Translations under genes and position numbers: made by a program
Notes under the pieces: model-generated
Told to the model about the DNA's origin: nothing
The model's database searches: none
What the model saw: only the letters and a program-made list of their open reading frames with translations
In this document: positions 18,487-27,221 of the stretch, in pieces
How the letters are laid out: each line of letters begins with the position of its first letter
Position numbering within the stretch: position 1 is the stretch's first letter
Assembly (NCBI RefSeq): GCF_040931995.1
Contig: NZ_CP162412.1
Coordinates: forward strand, 1,984,001 to 2,048,000
Direction: 5' to 3'
Source: Pelagovum sp. HNIBRBA483
GTDB lineage: Bacteria; Pseudomonadota; Alphaproteobacteria; Rhodobacterales; Rhodobacteraceae
Length of the DNA stretch: 64,000 bases

Positions 18487-18546
18487 CACCAAGCGCGGCT
18501 TGAAAACCACAAACCACCGCCAAAATACTCCAACTTGGCGTGTTTC

Positions 18547-18575
18547 TTGACCTCTTCGTGCCAGAGGCGTAACAC
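18547..18575 (+). promoter_or_regulatory. Candidate promoter of the DEAD-box helicase gene
   Basis: TTGACC (18547-18552) and TAACAC (18570-18575) are 17 bases apart, about 90 bases before the helicase start. The -35 is a strong match and the -10 a weak one. A CGGCCAG/CTGGCCG hairpin (18604-18620) would lie in the 5' leader. Confidence 0.35.
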
Positions 18576-18603
18576 AGCCTCAATATTAGCGCCTCCGGCA
18601 ATC

Positions 18604-18620
18604 CGGCCAGAGGCTGGCCG
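18604..18620 (+). promoter_or_regulatory. Stem-loop in the 5' leader of the DEAD-box helicase gene
   Basis: CGGCCAG-AGG-CTGGCCG forms a perfect 7-bp stem 44 bases before the start codon. It has no T run, so it is not a terminator. RNA helicase genes often carry structured leaders that affect autoregulation or cold response; whether this one does is unknown. Confidence 0.4.
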
Positions 18621-18664
18621 CGTGACAAAGCGGCCCTGACGCCGCAAACACGCGAAAGGTATCA

Positions 18665-20101
18665 ATGACCCAATTCAATGACTTGAACCTCGATAAGAAG
18701 GTTCTAAAAGCCGTATCCGAAGCTGGATACGAGACACCGACCCCTATTCAGGCAGGGGCCATCCCCCCCGCTCTCGAAGGGCGCGATGTTCTCGGAATCG
18801 CCCAAACAGGCACCGGCAAAACCGCAAGCTTCACCTTGCCGATGATCTCCATGCTGCATCGTGGTCGCGCTCGCGCCCGCATGCCACGCAGCCTTGTTCT
18901 GTGCCCGACGCGCGAACTGGCCGCTCAGGTCGCAGAGAACTTCGACACCTACGCGAAATATTCCAAGTTGACCAAGGCGCTCCTCATTGGGGGTGTCAGC
19001 TTCAAGGAACAGGACGCTCTCATCGACCGTGGCGTCGATGTTCTGATCGCCACACCAGGCCGTCTCCTGGACCATTTCGAACGTGGTAAGCTCCTGCTGA
19101 CCGGTGTTCAGATCATGGTCGTAGATGAGGCCGACCGGATGCTCGACATGGGCTTTATCCCCGATATCGAGCGCATCTTCGGCCTAACCCCATTCACGCG
19201 CCAAACGCTGTTCTTCTCCGCCACGATGGCGCCAGAAATCGAGCGGATCACCAATACATTCCTCTCCGCGCCAGCACGAATTGAAGTCGCCCGCGCAGCG
19301 ACCACCGGCGAAAATATCCGCCAAGGTGTGGTCCATTTCAAACCCTCCCGCCGCGACCGCGCCGATAAAGAAAAGCGCGCGCTTCTACGCGCCATGATCG
19401 ACGGCGAAGGCGAGAGCTGCACCAACGCGATCATCTTCTGCAATCGTAAAATTGATGTCGATATCGTCGCCAAGTCTCTGATAAAGCATGGTTATAACGC
19501 CGCGCCCATTCATGGTGACCTCGATCAAAGTCAACGCATGAAGACCTTGGATGGCTTCCGTGAAGGCAATGTGCATTTTCTCTGCGCCTCTGACGTAGCC
19601 GCCCGCGGCCTCGACATTCCCGCCGTGAGCCATGTGTTCAATTACGACGTGCCTTCGCATGCCGAGGACTATGTTCACCGCATCGGGCGGACTGGTCGTG
19701 CAGGCCGCAAAGGCGCGGCCGTGATGATCTGCTCTCCGCGCGACCAGAAATATTTCGAGGCTGTTGAAAGCCTCGTCCAAATGACCATTCCGGTGATGGA
19801 GAACCCGCTCGGCACGGCCACGGAAGCGGAAGTGACCTCGCCACAGCCCGAAAAAGCGCCAGAAGCAAAGCCCAAGCGCAGCCGTTCTCGGAAGAAAGCT
19901 CCCGAAGAAACCGCCACCGCCAAACCAGCGGAAGAAACAGCCACCAGTGATGCGGCCGTGCCTGAGAAAAAGGCCGAACCGGCGGAGCGTAAAAACCGCG
20001 GTCGCGGACGCCAAGACAACAATCGCGATCGCGTTGTTGGCATGGGCGACGACGCTCCGGCCTTCATCCGCCTCAGCTTTTCCGAGCGCCGCTCCTCCTA
20101 A
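18665..20101 (+). CDS. DEAD/DEAH-box RNA helicase, RhlE-like
   Basis: This ATP-dependent RNA helicase probably remodels structured RNA or ribosome precursors. The 478-residue protein has the Q motif (YETPTPIQAGAIP), motif I AQTGTGKT, motif II DEAD (VVDEADRMLDMG), motif III SAT, motif V ARGLDIP and motif VI HRIGRTGRAGRKG. After about residue 380 comes a basic and acidic low-complexity tail with Lys/Arg clusters (KRSRSRKK, RKNRGRGRQDNN), typical of RNA-binding extensions. The gene has a long leader with a stem-loop. The exact paralogue (rhlE or similar) is not certain. Confidence 0.93.
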   Translation: MTQFNDLNLDKKVLKAVSEAGYETPTPIQAGAIPPALEGRDVLGIAQTGTGKTASFTLPMISMLHRGRARARMPRSLVLCPTRELAAQVAENFDTYAKYSKLTKALLIGGVSFKEQDALIDRGVDVLIATPGRLLDHFERGKLLLTGVQIMVVDEADRMLDMGFIPDIERIFGLTPFTRQTLFFSATMAPEIERITNTFLSAPARIEVARAATTGENIRQGVVHFKPSRRDRADKEKRALLRAMIDGEGESCTNAIIFCNRKIDVDIVAKSLIKHGYNAAPIHGDLDQSQRMKTLDGFREGNVHFLCASDVAARGLDIPAVSHVFNYDVPSHAEDYVHRIGRTGRAGRKGAAVMICSPRDQKYFEAVESLVQMTIPVMENPLGTATEAEVTSPQPEKAPEAKPKRSRSRKKAPEETATAKPAEETATSDAAVPEKKAEPAERKNRGRGRQDNNRDRVVGMGDDAPAFIRLSFSERRSS

Positions 20102-20104
20102 AGA

Positions 20105-20938
20105 TCAGTCGATCAGCGCGTCACTCCGCAGCCCTGCCCGTTCAAGATGAATGGGCAGAACGCGGCCATAAAGCTGCCTCGTCCGCTCTGGCGCACCTAC
20201 CATGTCTGGTTGATCCACATAGGAGAAGATCGCCACATGTCGTGGCGTTGCGCCCTTCAGCGGCGCCACACGATGCAGCGAATATCGGCCGCGAAACAGT
20301 TGCAAATCACCCGGTTCCAATCGCAATGACACAACCCTGTCAGACGTGCCATCAAGCACCTTCGCCACAGCATCGAAATTCTCGTCGTCTTTGCGAATGT
20401 TCGGTGCATATTCGAACTCACCGCCACTTTCCGCGTTTTGGATGGCCAGTGTCACGGTGAAGTTGTTCGTGTCGAAATGCCAAGGAAAGCCGTTGCCCTC
20501 GCCCGCCGTGTTGACGATCACATCAGCCAAAGGATCGGCGTAGCGATAGAATGCCTCCTCTTCGAGACATTCCTGAATAAAGGCATCAAAGCCCGGGAAA
20601 TCATGCACGCTGCGCAGCGGCCCATCCGGTAGGAAGTTATCGGCGGGTATGAAGGCGTTTGAACGGTCAAAGAAACGCCGCACCGGATGGCTTTCGGGCA
20701 GCGCCGGATCATCTTTTGAAAAATAAGCGTTGGTGCGGTTGCGGCTATGATGCCCCAAATGCGCCACCGCATCGGCTTCGGCACGCAATGCCGCCACGCC
20801 AGCTTCGGTCAGGAACCCTTTGACAACCGCGCAGCCATCTTGCCTCAGGCTCTGCCGCACCTGAGCAACAATCTCCTGCCGCTTCTCAGCGTCATGGATC
20901 GGATATCGCTCAAGCGAAATATATTGATGTGCACCCAT
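20105..20938 (-). CDS. Fe(II)/2-oxoglutarate oxygenase of the BesD/HalD-like fold, with HxD motif
   Basis: The 277-residue protein looks like the phytanoyl-CoA-hydroxylase/BesD type of non-haem iron enzyme. The metal site is His154-x-Asp156 (FPWHFDTNNF) with His222 (YSLHRVAP) and a 2-oxoglutarate-binding Arg just after (ATPRHVAIFSY). In BesD-type amino-acid halogenases the Asp is Gly, leaving room for chloride. Asp here predicts hydroxylation, though automated names may say halogenase. A free amino acid or similar small molecule is a plausible substrate. Its Shine-Dalgarno lies in a hairpin (20941-20969). It is convergent with the helicase gene. Confidence 0.85.
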   Translation of the reverse strand: MGAHQYISLERYPIHDAEKRQEIVAQVRQSLRQDGCAVVKGFLTEAGVAALRAEADAVAHLGHHSRNRTNAYFSKDDPALPESHPVRRFFDRSNAFIPADNFLPDGPLRSVHDFPGFDAFIQECLEEEAFYRYADPLADVIVNTAGEGNGFPWHFDTNNFTVTLAIQNAESGGEFEYAPNIRKDDENFDAVAKVLDGTSDRVVSLRLEPGDLQLFRGRYSLHRVAPLKGATPRHVAIFSYVDQPDMVGAPERTRQLYGRVLPIHLERAGLRSDALID

Positions 20939-20940
20939 CT

Positions 20941-20969
20941 GTTTCCCTCCCTCTGTAAGGGAAGGAAAC
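20941..20969 (-). promoter_or_regulatory. Hairpin enclosing the Shine-Dalgarno of the oxygenase gene
   Basis: On the minus strand GTTTCCTTCCCT-TACAG-AGGGAGGGAAAC forms a 12-bp stem (one G-U) with a 5-base loop, ending 2 bases before the ATG at 20938. The Shine-Dalgarno AGGGAGG is inside the 3' arm. The single imperfect pair is G-U in the minus-strand RNA but would be C-A in plus-strand RNA, which favours a minus-strand transcript. There is no T run, so it is not a terminator. Confidence 0.6.
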
Positions 20970-21028
20970 GCCGCACTCAGCCTACCGTCTCCACCTAACG
21001 CGACATCGCTTTGGTCGCGAATGAGACG

Positions 21029-22696
21029 TCAGCTCAACCTGCTTACCACAACGGTAACCTCGGGCTTCTTGCCAATCTCGTTCTGGGCTGTCTGACGCAC
21101 GATCTTTTTCAGCTCTTTTTCCAAGCGCTCGTCGTCCATCAAGGTCCGGTCCTTTGCCCGCGCAAGGAACTGCGCCAGATCTGCCTCAAGCACATCCACC
21201 AACGGCGCATTACCCCGTCCTACCTCGGCAAGCCCCATAACCTCGCACCACGGATCACCGAGCGGTTCGTCCTCCTCATCCATGATCAAGGTCACCACAA
21301 CATGACCGTTCAGCGCCATCCGGATGCGGTCGCGAACGATCCCGTCCAATGCCCCAACTTGCACAGCACCATCGAGATAGGTCCGCCCCGTCTCGACATA
21401 TTCCTCAACCTTGGGCGCGTTGCCAGAAAGGTTGATCATCATGCCATTGACAGCAACAACACCTGTCATGCCTTTGGCCTCGGCGATCTTCACATGCTCG
21501 CGCAAATGGCGATGTTCCCCGTGCATAGGGATCAGCATTTGCGGCCGCATGATGTCATGCATCTTTTCGAGGTCGGGCCGGTTCGCATGGCCGGATACAT
21601 GGTATTTTCCACCGGCATCATCAATCACATCCACACCCATCTCGGAGAGGTTGTTCATGATGCGGATCACGCTTTTCTCGTTTCCGGGGATCGTCTTGGA
21701 CGAAAAGAGGAATGTATCACCCTCTTTCAACCGCAGCCCGAGGTATTTGCCCTGCGACAGCTGCGCGCTCGCCGCGCGTCTCTCTCCCTGAGATCCCGTC
21801 ACAAGAAGCAGCAGGTTCTCGCGCGGCACCGATTGCGCATCCTCAGGGGAAATTGTTGGTGGGAATCCGTTCAACAGACCGGTTTCAATCGCCGCTTCCG
21901 TCATCCGCCGCATGGCCCGCCCAAGCAGACAAACCGACCGACCCGCGTTTCGACCGGCAATCGCCAGCGTTTTCAAGCGCGCAATGTTCGATGCAAACGT
22001 CGTTGCAACAACCATCCCGCTTGCCTCGCGCATCAGCGCTTCAAGCGGTTCTGCAAGGCCCGCCTCCGAGCGCCCCGCATGCGGAGAAAACACGTTTGTA
22101 GAATCGCATACCAACGCTTTGATGCCGTCCTTCGCCACGCTGGCCCACAGTGCCTCATCGAACGGATCGCCAACCACGGGTGTATGGTCGATCTTAAAGT
22201 CCCCCGTATGCACCAGGCGCCCATCTGGGCTGTCGATCACCAGTCCCGCGCTTTCGGGGATGGAATGGCTCACCGGCAAAAATCCCACGGTGAACGGACC
22301 AGCCTTGACCGTTTCCGGCCACGCCTGCACCGTTTCAACGGCGCTTTCTGGTTGGCCGGCTTCTGCCATCTTGCGCCGCGCGATATTGGCGGTAAAGACC
22401 CGTGCGTAAACCGGCGCGCCCAGCCGTTCCCAAATATGCCCGATCGCGCCCACATGGTCCTCGTGGGCATGGGTGATAAAGATCCCTTCAATGCGGTCCT
22501 TACGCGCTTCCAGCCACGCAATATCAGGGAAGATCAGATCCACACCGGGTGATCCGTCCATATCGGGGAACGTCACCCCAAGATCGACCACAATCAGCCG
22601 CTCCCGATCCGGTGCGCCATAGCCATAAACATAGGCGTTCATCCCAATCTCGCCCGCCCCGCCTAGGGGAAGGTAGATCAATCTTTCACTGCTCAT
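21029..22696 (-). CDS. rnj: Ribonuclease J
   Basis: RNase J is a metallo-beta-lactamase/beta-CASP nuclease with endo- and 5'-exonuclease activity in mRNA and rRNA processing. The 555-residue protein has the zinc motif THAHEDHVGAI, the HTGDFKID motif, the beta-CASP segment GSQGERRAA, and the SGHANRPD and PMHGEHRHL motifs. Length is normal. It overlaps coaX by 4 bases at its start and is the last gene of the run that begins at nuoA. Confidence 0.96.
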   Translation of the reverse strand: MSSERLIYLPLGGAGEIGMNAYVYGYGAPDRERLIVVDLGVTFPDMDGSPGVDLIFPDIAWLEARKDRIEGIFITHAHEDHVGAIGHIWERLGAPVYARVFTANIARRKMAEAGQPESAVETVQAWPETVKAGPFTVGFLPVSHSIPESAGLVIDSPDGRLVHTGDFKIDHTPVVGDPFDEALWASVAKDGIKALVCDSTNVFSPHAGRSEAGLAEPLEALMREASGMVVATTFASNIARLKTLAIAGRNAGRSVCLLGRAMRRMTEAAIETGLLNGFPPTISPEDAQSVPRENLLLLVTGSQGERRAASAQLSQGKYLGLRLKEGDTFLFSSKTIPGNEKSVIRIMNNLSEMGVDVIDDAGGKYHVSGHANRPDLEKMHDIMRPQMLIPMHGEHRHLREHVKIAEAKGMTGVVAVNGMMINLSGNAPKVEEYVETGRTYLDGAVQVGALDGIVRDRIRMALNGHVVVTLIMDEEDEPLGDPWCEVMGLAEVGRGNAPLVDVLEADLAQFLARAKDRTLMDDERLEKELKKIVRQTAQNEIGKKPEVTVVVSRLS

Positions 22697-23466
22697 TGGT
22701 TATCCTTGTTGAATTGGCTGATGACCCGCAATCCATGCATCGTCAGATCGTCTTCAATATGGTCAAAGAGCATATCTCCTTGCGCGAACAAAGGCGCAAG
22801 CCCTCCAGTCCCGATAATAGTCATTTGCGCGCCACGTTCCGCAATAACTTGCTCACATACGCCGCGCACAAGCCCCACATAGCCCCAAAAAATACCAGAC
22901 TGCATGCAGTCCACGGTATTGGTGCCGATCACATTGGTCGGCTTGGTCACATCAACATGCGGCAATGCGGCAGCGGCTTGGTGTAACGCCTCAAGGCTTA
23001 AATTGACCCCCGGCGCAATCACCCCGCCTACATAGGCGCCATCGTGGTCAACCACATCGAAAGTTGTCGCCGTGCCAAAATCGACCACGATCAGATTACC
23101 ACCGTGCCGATCGAATGCACCCGCCGTATTCACTAAGCGGTCAGGCCCCACCTGCGTTCCAAAATCGACGCGCGGCTCCACCGGCAACTTGCATTCCGGC
23201 TTGCCGACCACCAACGGGCGCAGTCCGAAATAACGATCAGCAAATACCCGCAAGTTAAAAACCACGCGCGGCACAGTGGAGGAGATCACGATATCACGAA
23301 TATCGGCATCAACCTTGTGATGCGCAAGCAACGTGGAAAACCACACGAAGTACTGGTCCGCGGTGCGCTGATGTTCCGTAGACGTGCGGAAAGTCACCGC
23401 AAACTTTTCGCCGTCCCATAGCGAAAAGACAGTATTCGTATTGCCGCAATCAATCGCCAAAAGCAT
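22693..23466 (-). CDS. coaX: Type III pantothenate kinase
   Basis: CoaX phosphorylates pantothenate in the first step of coenzyme A synthesis. The 257-residue protein has the nucleotide-binding MLLAIDCGNTNTVFSLWDG start, the pantothenate-binding GPDRLVNTAGAF region, and VVDFGTATTFDVVD. It lies between birA and rnj. The order birA-coaX-rnj after nuoN is familiar in Rhodobacteraceae. Confidence 0.96.
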   Translation of the reverse strand: MLLAIDCGNTNTVFSLWDGEKFAVTFRTSTEHQRTADQYFVWFSTLLAHHKVDADIRDIVISSTVPRVVFNLRVFADRYFGLRPLVVGKPECKLPVEPRVDFGTQVGPDRLVNTAGAFDRHGGNLIVVDFGTATTFDVVDHDGAYVGGVIAPGVNLSLEALHQAAAALPHVDVTKPTNVIGTNTVDCMQSGIFWGYVGLVRGVCEQVIAERGAQMTIIGTGGLAPLFAQGDMLFDHIEDDLTMHGLRVISQFNKDNQ

Positions 23467-23476
23467 CCGTCAGTTC

Positions 23477-24217
23477 CTAGAAATATATATCGGCGGCCGG
23501 AATGGATTTCGGGCCGGTGCCAGTGATCAGGATCAGGTTTCCATCGTCGTCAATCGTGTCGAACACGCCGCGAATTTCCTCTCTGGCGGTACGCGCAGTG
23601 ATCACATCACCCAACCGCGCCGCATGCCGCAGCCAATCTTCGCGAATACGCGCAAAACCGAATTTCTCCAGTTTCGCCTCTTGCGTTGCGTAGCTTGAAG
23701 CAAGAACTGAAAGAAAAGTCTCCGCACTTACCTCGTCGCCGCCCTCACCGCTCAGGCTCACCGGCCCGAAGGACGCGTTCTCGATACCTTCCGGCACCGT
23801 GCTGAGGTTCACACCGATCCCAATCGACAGCCAGTCGAGGAACGGCCCATTGCCAGCGCTCTCCAGCAGAATACCCGCAACTTTACCTTCGTTCAGCAAA
23901 ACATCATTCGGCCATTTGAGCGATAAGCGGCTGCGATCAATGTAGATCGCTAAAGCTTCGAACAGGGCATTAGCTGCAAGGAATGAGCGCCGCGCGCCCT
24001 CAGCCGCGGTGCAATAAGGTCTAAACACAAGCGTTGTAGCCAGATTGCCGTTACCGGCAGCCCAGCTCCGCCCCCTGCGCCCGCGCCCAGCAGTTTGCCT
24101 GTGCGCCATGATCCAGAGCGGTTGAGTTAAGCCCGCCTCGGCACGGCGGCGGGCCTCGGCCATGGTGCTGTCCGTTTCGTCGAGGATGACCCGCGCGAAA
24201 CTGGCGGGCCAGAACAC
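23477..24217 (-). CDS. birA: Biotin--[acetyl-CoA-carboxylase] ligase
   Basis: BirA activates biotin with ATP and attaches it to AccB, which is encoded at the left edge of this window. The protein has the GRGRRGRSWAAGNGNLA biotinyl-adenylate loop and KWPNDVLLNEGKVAGILLE. There is no N-terminal DNA-binding domain, so it is an enzyme only and not a repressor. The start is uncertain. GTG 24217 (VFWPASF) fits the usual distance to the ETDST motif, has GGA upstream and does not overlap nuoN; TTG 24241 and ATG 24280 are in-frame alternatives that overlap nuoN. Confidence 0.92.
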   Translation of the reverse strand: MFWPASFARVILDETDSTMAEARRRAEAGLTQPLWIMAHRQTAGRGRRGRSWAAGNGNLATTLVFRPYCTAAEGARRSFLAANALFEALAIYIDRSRLSLKWPNDVLLNEGKVAGILLESAGNGPFLDWLSIGIGVNLSTVPEGIENASFGPVSLSGEGGDEVSAETFLSVLASSYATQEAKLEKFGFARIREDWLRHAARLGDVITARTAREEIRGVFDTIDDDGNLILITGTGPKSIPAADIYF

Positions 24218-24230
24218 GTCTTTATCCGCG

Positions 24231-25667
24231 TCAGTTGACAAGCGTTTCCGCCGCCGCTGCTGCCAGCGGCTCAATGCCAAACAGATTGATCACCCCGAAC
24301 ACCATCACAGCAGCCGAGATCATCAACGCGCCCCACAGCGCAGGTGACATCTGCCCGTCCAAAGGCTCTTCCGACTCTCCAAAATACATGAAGTAGACGA
24401 TCCGCAGGTAATAGAACGCACCTATGACCGATGCCACAACACCCGCGATAGCGAGCCATGCCAAACCAGCATCATAAGCGGCGCGCAGCACATAGAACTT
24501 GCCGAAAAAGCCGACCATCGGCGGCACACCGGCAAGGCTGAACAAAAGAACCAGCATCGCTAGCGCCTTCAGCGGCTCATTGCGGGAATACATCTTGAGC
24601 GACGCAATATCCGTGACCGGGCGCCCGTCCCGCTCCATTGAGAGGATGAAGGCAAAGGTGCCGATATTCATCGTCACATAGATCGCCATATAGATCAGCA
24701 TCGCCTGAACACCGAATGCCGTGCCAGCTGCCAACCCCATGAGCGCAAAGCCCATATGCGCGATGGAGGAATAGGCCATCAGGCGCTTAATGTTCGTCTG
24801 TCCGATCGCAGCAATTGCACCAAGGAACATCGAAACAACGGCAAGGAAGGCAATGATCTGCTGCCAGTCACCAACATTTCCGCCAAAGGCGTCATGCACA
24901 ACGCGCGCAAACAAGGCCATCGCCGCCACCTTCGGCGCAGTCGCGAAGAACGCGGTCACAGGCGTTGGCGACCCTTCGTAAACGTCCGGCGTCCACATGT
25001 GGAACGGCGCGGCGGATACTTTGAACGCAAAGCCCGAGATCAAGAAAACAAGGCCAAAGATCAGGCCGAGCGAAGGCTCATGCCCCGCTGCTTCGATGAT
25101 CCCCGAGAACAGCGTCGTTCCCGAGAAGCCATAAGTCAGCGACGCGCCGTAAAGGAGCAGGCCGGAGGACAGCGCACCAAGCACAAAGTATTTCAGACCG
25201 GCTTCCGTCGATTTCGCGCTGTCGCGGCGCAATGAGGCCACAACGTAGAGGGACAGCGATTGCAGCTCCAAGCCCATGTAAAGCGCCATCAAGTCGCCGG
25301 CGGAAACCATGACCATCATACCCACCGTGGCGAGCGCGATCAGCATCGGATATTCGAAGCGCAACAGGTCGCGCTTCTCAAGGTAGTCGAGGCTCATCAC
25401 CAGAACAGCCGCCGCCGACAGGAGAATGGTGACCTTGGCAAATCGGGCGAAACCGTCATCAACAAACGCACCTTCAAACGCGACTTTCGTGCCGTCGCCG
25501 CCTGTCCCGATCCAAAACGCGAGGAGGACGAACACAGCAGCCGTCAGCCATGTCAACATCGGTGCAAGTTTGTCCTTGGCGGTGTAGACCGCCACAATCA
25601 ACGCAACCATCGCAAAGATCGACAGCACGATCTCAGGCAGAATGATCGAAAGGTCAGTAGAGATCAT
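24231..25667 (-). CDS. nuoN: NADH-quinone oxidoreductase subunit N
   Basis: NuoN is one of three antiporter-like membrane subunits that pump protons in complex I. The 478-residue protein is almost entirely hydrophobic helices and has the typical [30 protein letters not shown] and [16 protein letters not shown] segments with conserved Lys and Glu residues. It is the last nuo gene. Only 12 bases separate it from nuoM. Confidence 0.97.
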   Translation of the reverse strand: MISTDLSIILPEIVLSIFAMVALIVAVYTAKDKLAPMLTWLTAAVFVLLAFWIGTGGDGTKVAFEGAFVDDGFARFAKVTILLSAAAVLVMSLDYLEKRDLLRFEYPMLIALATVGMMVMVSAGDLMALYMGLELQSLSLYVVASLRRDSAKSTEAGLKYFVLGALSSGLLLYGASLTYGFSGTTLFSGIIEAAGHEPSLGLIFGLVFLISGFAFKVSAAPFHMWTPDVYEGSPTPVTAFFATAPKVAAMALFARVVHDAFGGNVGDWQQIIAFLAVVSMFLGAIAAIGQTNIKRLMAYSSIAHMGFALMGLAAGTAFGVQAMLIYMAIYVTMNIGTFAFILSMERDGRPVTDIASLKMYSRNEPLKALAMLVLLFSLAGVPPMVGFFGKFYVLRAAYDAGLAWLAIAGVVASVIGAFYYLRIVYFMYFGESEEPLDGQMSPALWGALMISAAVMVFGVINLFGIEPLAAAAAETLVN

Positions 25668-25679
25668 GTCCGTCGCTCC

Positions 25680-27221
25680 TTATTGCGCGGCAAGTTGGTT
25701 TGCGGCTGCGTGGGCGGCCTGTGCCATATCCACCTGCCCGATCAGCGCTTCCACGCTCGGTCCAATGATATCAAGCACCAGCGCCGGATAGACACCCAGC
25801 AACAGGGTCATCACAACGAGCGGCGCAAAGATCATCTTTTCGCGGCCTGTCATATCGGTGATCGCCTTGAGGCTCTCTTTGATCAGATCGCCCATTACCA
25901 CGCGGCGATAGAGCCACAGCGCATAGGCAGCCGACAAGATCACACCCGACGTCGCGAATGCGGCAACCCAAGTGTTCACCTGGAAAATCCCCATCAGCGT
26001 CAGGAATTCCCCAATAAAGCCCGAGGTACCCGGCAAGCCGACGTTCGCCATAGTGAAGAACATGAAGATCAAGGCGTAAGCCGGCATCCTGTTTACAAGG
26101 CCACCATAGGCATCAATCTCGCGGGTGTGCATCCGGTCATAAATCACCCCCACACAGAGGAAGAGCGCGCCAGAGATAAAGCCGTGGCTGAGCATCTGGA
26201 AGATGGCCCCGTCGATCCCCTGCTGGTTTGCTGCGAAAATGCCCATCGTGACATAGCCCATATGCGCAACCGATGAATAAGCGATGAGCTTCTTCATGTC
26301 CTCCTGCACCAGCGCAACGAGGCTTGTGTAAACAATCGCGATGGCCGACATCCAGAACACCAGCGGCGCAAGAACGTCAGAAGCAACAGGGAACATCGGC
26401 AACGAAAAGCGCAGGAAGCCGTATCCACCCATCTTCAGCAGGATCGCCGCCAGAACAACGGATCCGGCCGTCGGCGCCTGAACGTGCGCGTCGGGCAGCC
26501 AGGTATGCACGGGCCACATCGGCATCTTGACGGCAAACGAGGCAAAGAATGCCAGCCACAGGATCGTCTGCATACCACCGACGACGTGGATACCAAGAAG
26601 GTCGAAGCTTTCCGAGCCGAAATTATGCGTCAACAGCGCCGTGATATCGGTCGTCCCCGCATCCGCGAACATGCCCACCATCGCAACGAGCATCAGCACC
26701 GATCCGAGGAAGGTATAGAGGAAGAACTTGAACGCCGCGTAGATACGATCCTTCCCGCCCCAGATCCCGATGATCAGGAACATCGGGATCAGGCCCGCTT
26801 CAAAGAACAGGTAGAACAGCACCAGATCGAGCGCCATGAACACGCCCAGCATCAGCGTTTCCAGAATGAGGAACGCGATCATGTATTCCTTGACGCGCAC
26901 CTTCACATCCCACGCGGACCAGATCACCAGCGGCATAAGGAAGGTAGTGAGCATCACGAACAGGATGGAAATCCCGTCAACGCCCATTTTATATTGCATG
27001 CCCAGCAGCCATTCGGCCTCTTCCACGAACTGGAAGCCGGTATTCTCAGGGTCAAATCCGAACAGGATGAACAGCGATACAAGGAATGTTGCCACCGTCG
27101 CGATCATTGCGACCCACTTCGCATTACGCTGTGCCGCTTCGTCCTCACCGCGCAAGAAAACCGCAAGGATGGCAGCCGCAAGGAGCGGGATAAAGGTCGT
27201 GATGGAAAGAAGGTTATCCAT
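25680..27221 (-). CDS. nuoM: NADH-quinone oxidoreductase subunit M
   Basis: NuoM is an antiporter-like proton-pumping subunit of complex I. The 513-residue polytopic protein contains [18 protein letters not shown] with its conserved Glu, the [20 protein letters not shown] motif, and [15 protein letters not shown]. It shares one base with the end of nuoL, so translation is probably coupled. Confidence 0.97.
   Translation of the reverse strand: MDNLLSITTFIPLLAAAILAVFLRGEDEAAQRNAKWVAMIATVATFLVSLFILFGFDPENTGFQFVEEAEWLLGMQYKMGVDGISILFVMLTTFLMPLVIWSAWDVKVRVKEYMIAFLILETLMLGVFMALDLVLFYLFFEAGLIPMFLIIGIWGGKDRIYAAFKFFLYTFLGSVLMLVAMVGMFADAGTTDITALLTHNFGSESFDLLGIHVVGGMQTILWLAFFASFAVKMPMWPVHTWLPDAHVQAPTAGSVVLAAILLKMGGYGFLRFSLPMFPVASDVLAPLVFWMSAIAIVYTSLVALVQEDMKKLIAYSSVAHMGYVTMGIFAANQQGIDGAIFQMLSHGFISGALFLCVGVIYDRMHTREIDAYGGLVNRMPAYALIFMFFTMANVGLPGTSGFIGEFLTLMGIFQVNTWVAAFATSGVILSAAYALWLYRRVVMGDLIKESLKAITDMTGREKMIFAPLVVMTLLLGVYPALVLDIIGPSVEALIGQVDMAQAAHAAANQLAAQ

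Noticed and set aside
21011-22552. A 513-codon plus-strand frame opposite rnj
   Set aside because: Antisense shadow of ribonuclease J, with His/Arg-rich low-complexity composition and no recognisable motif.
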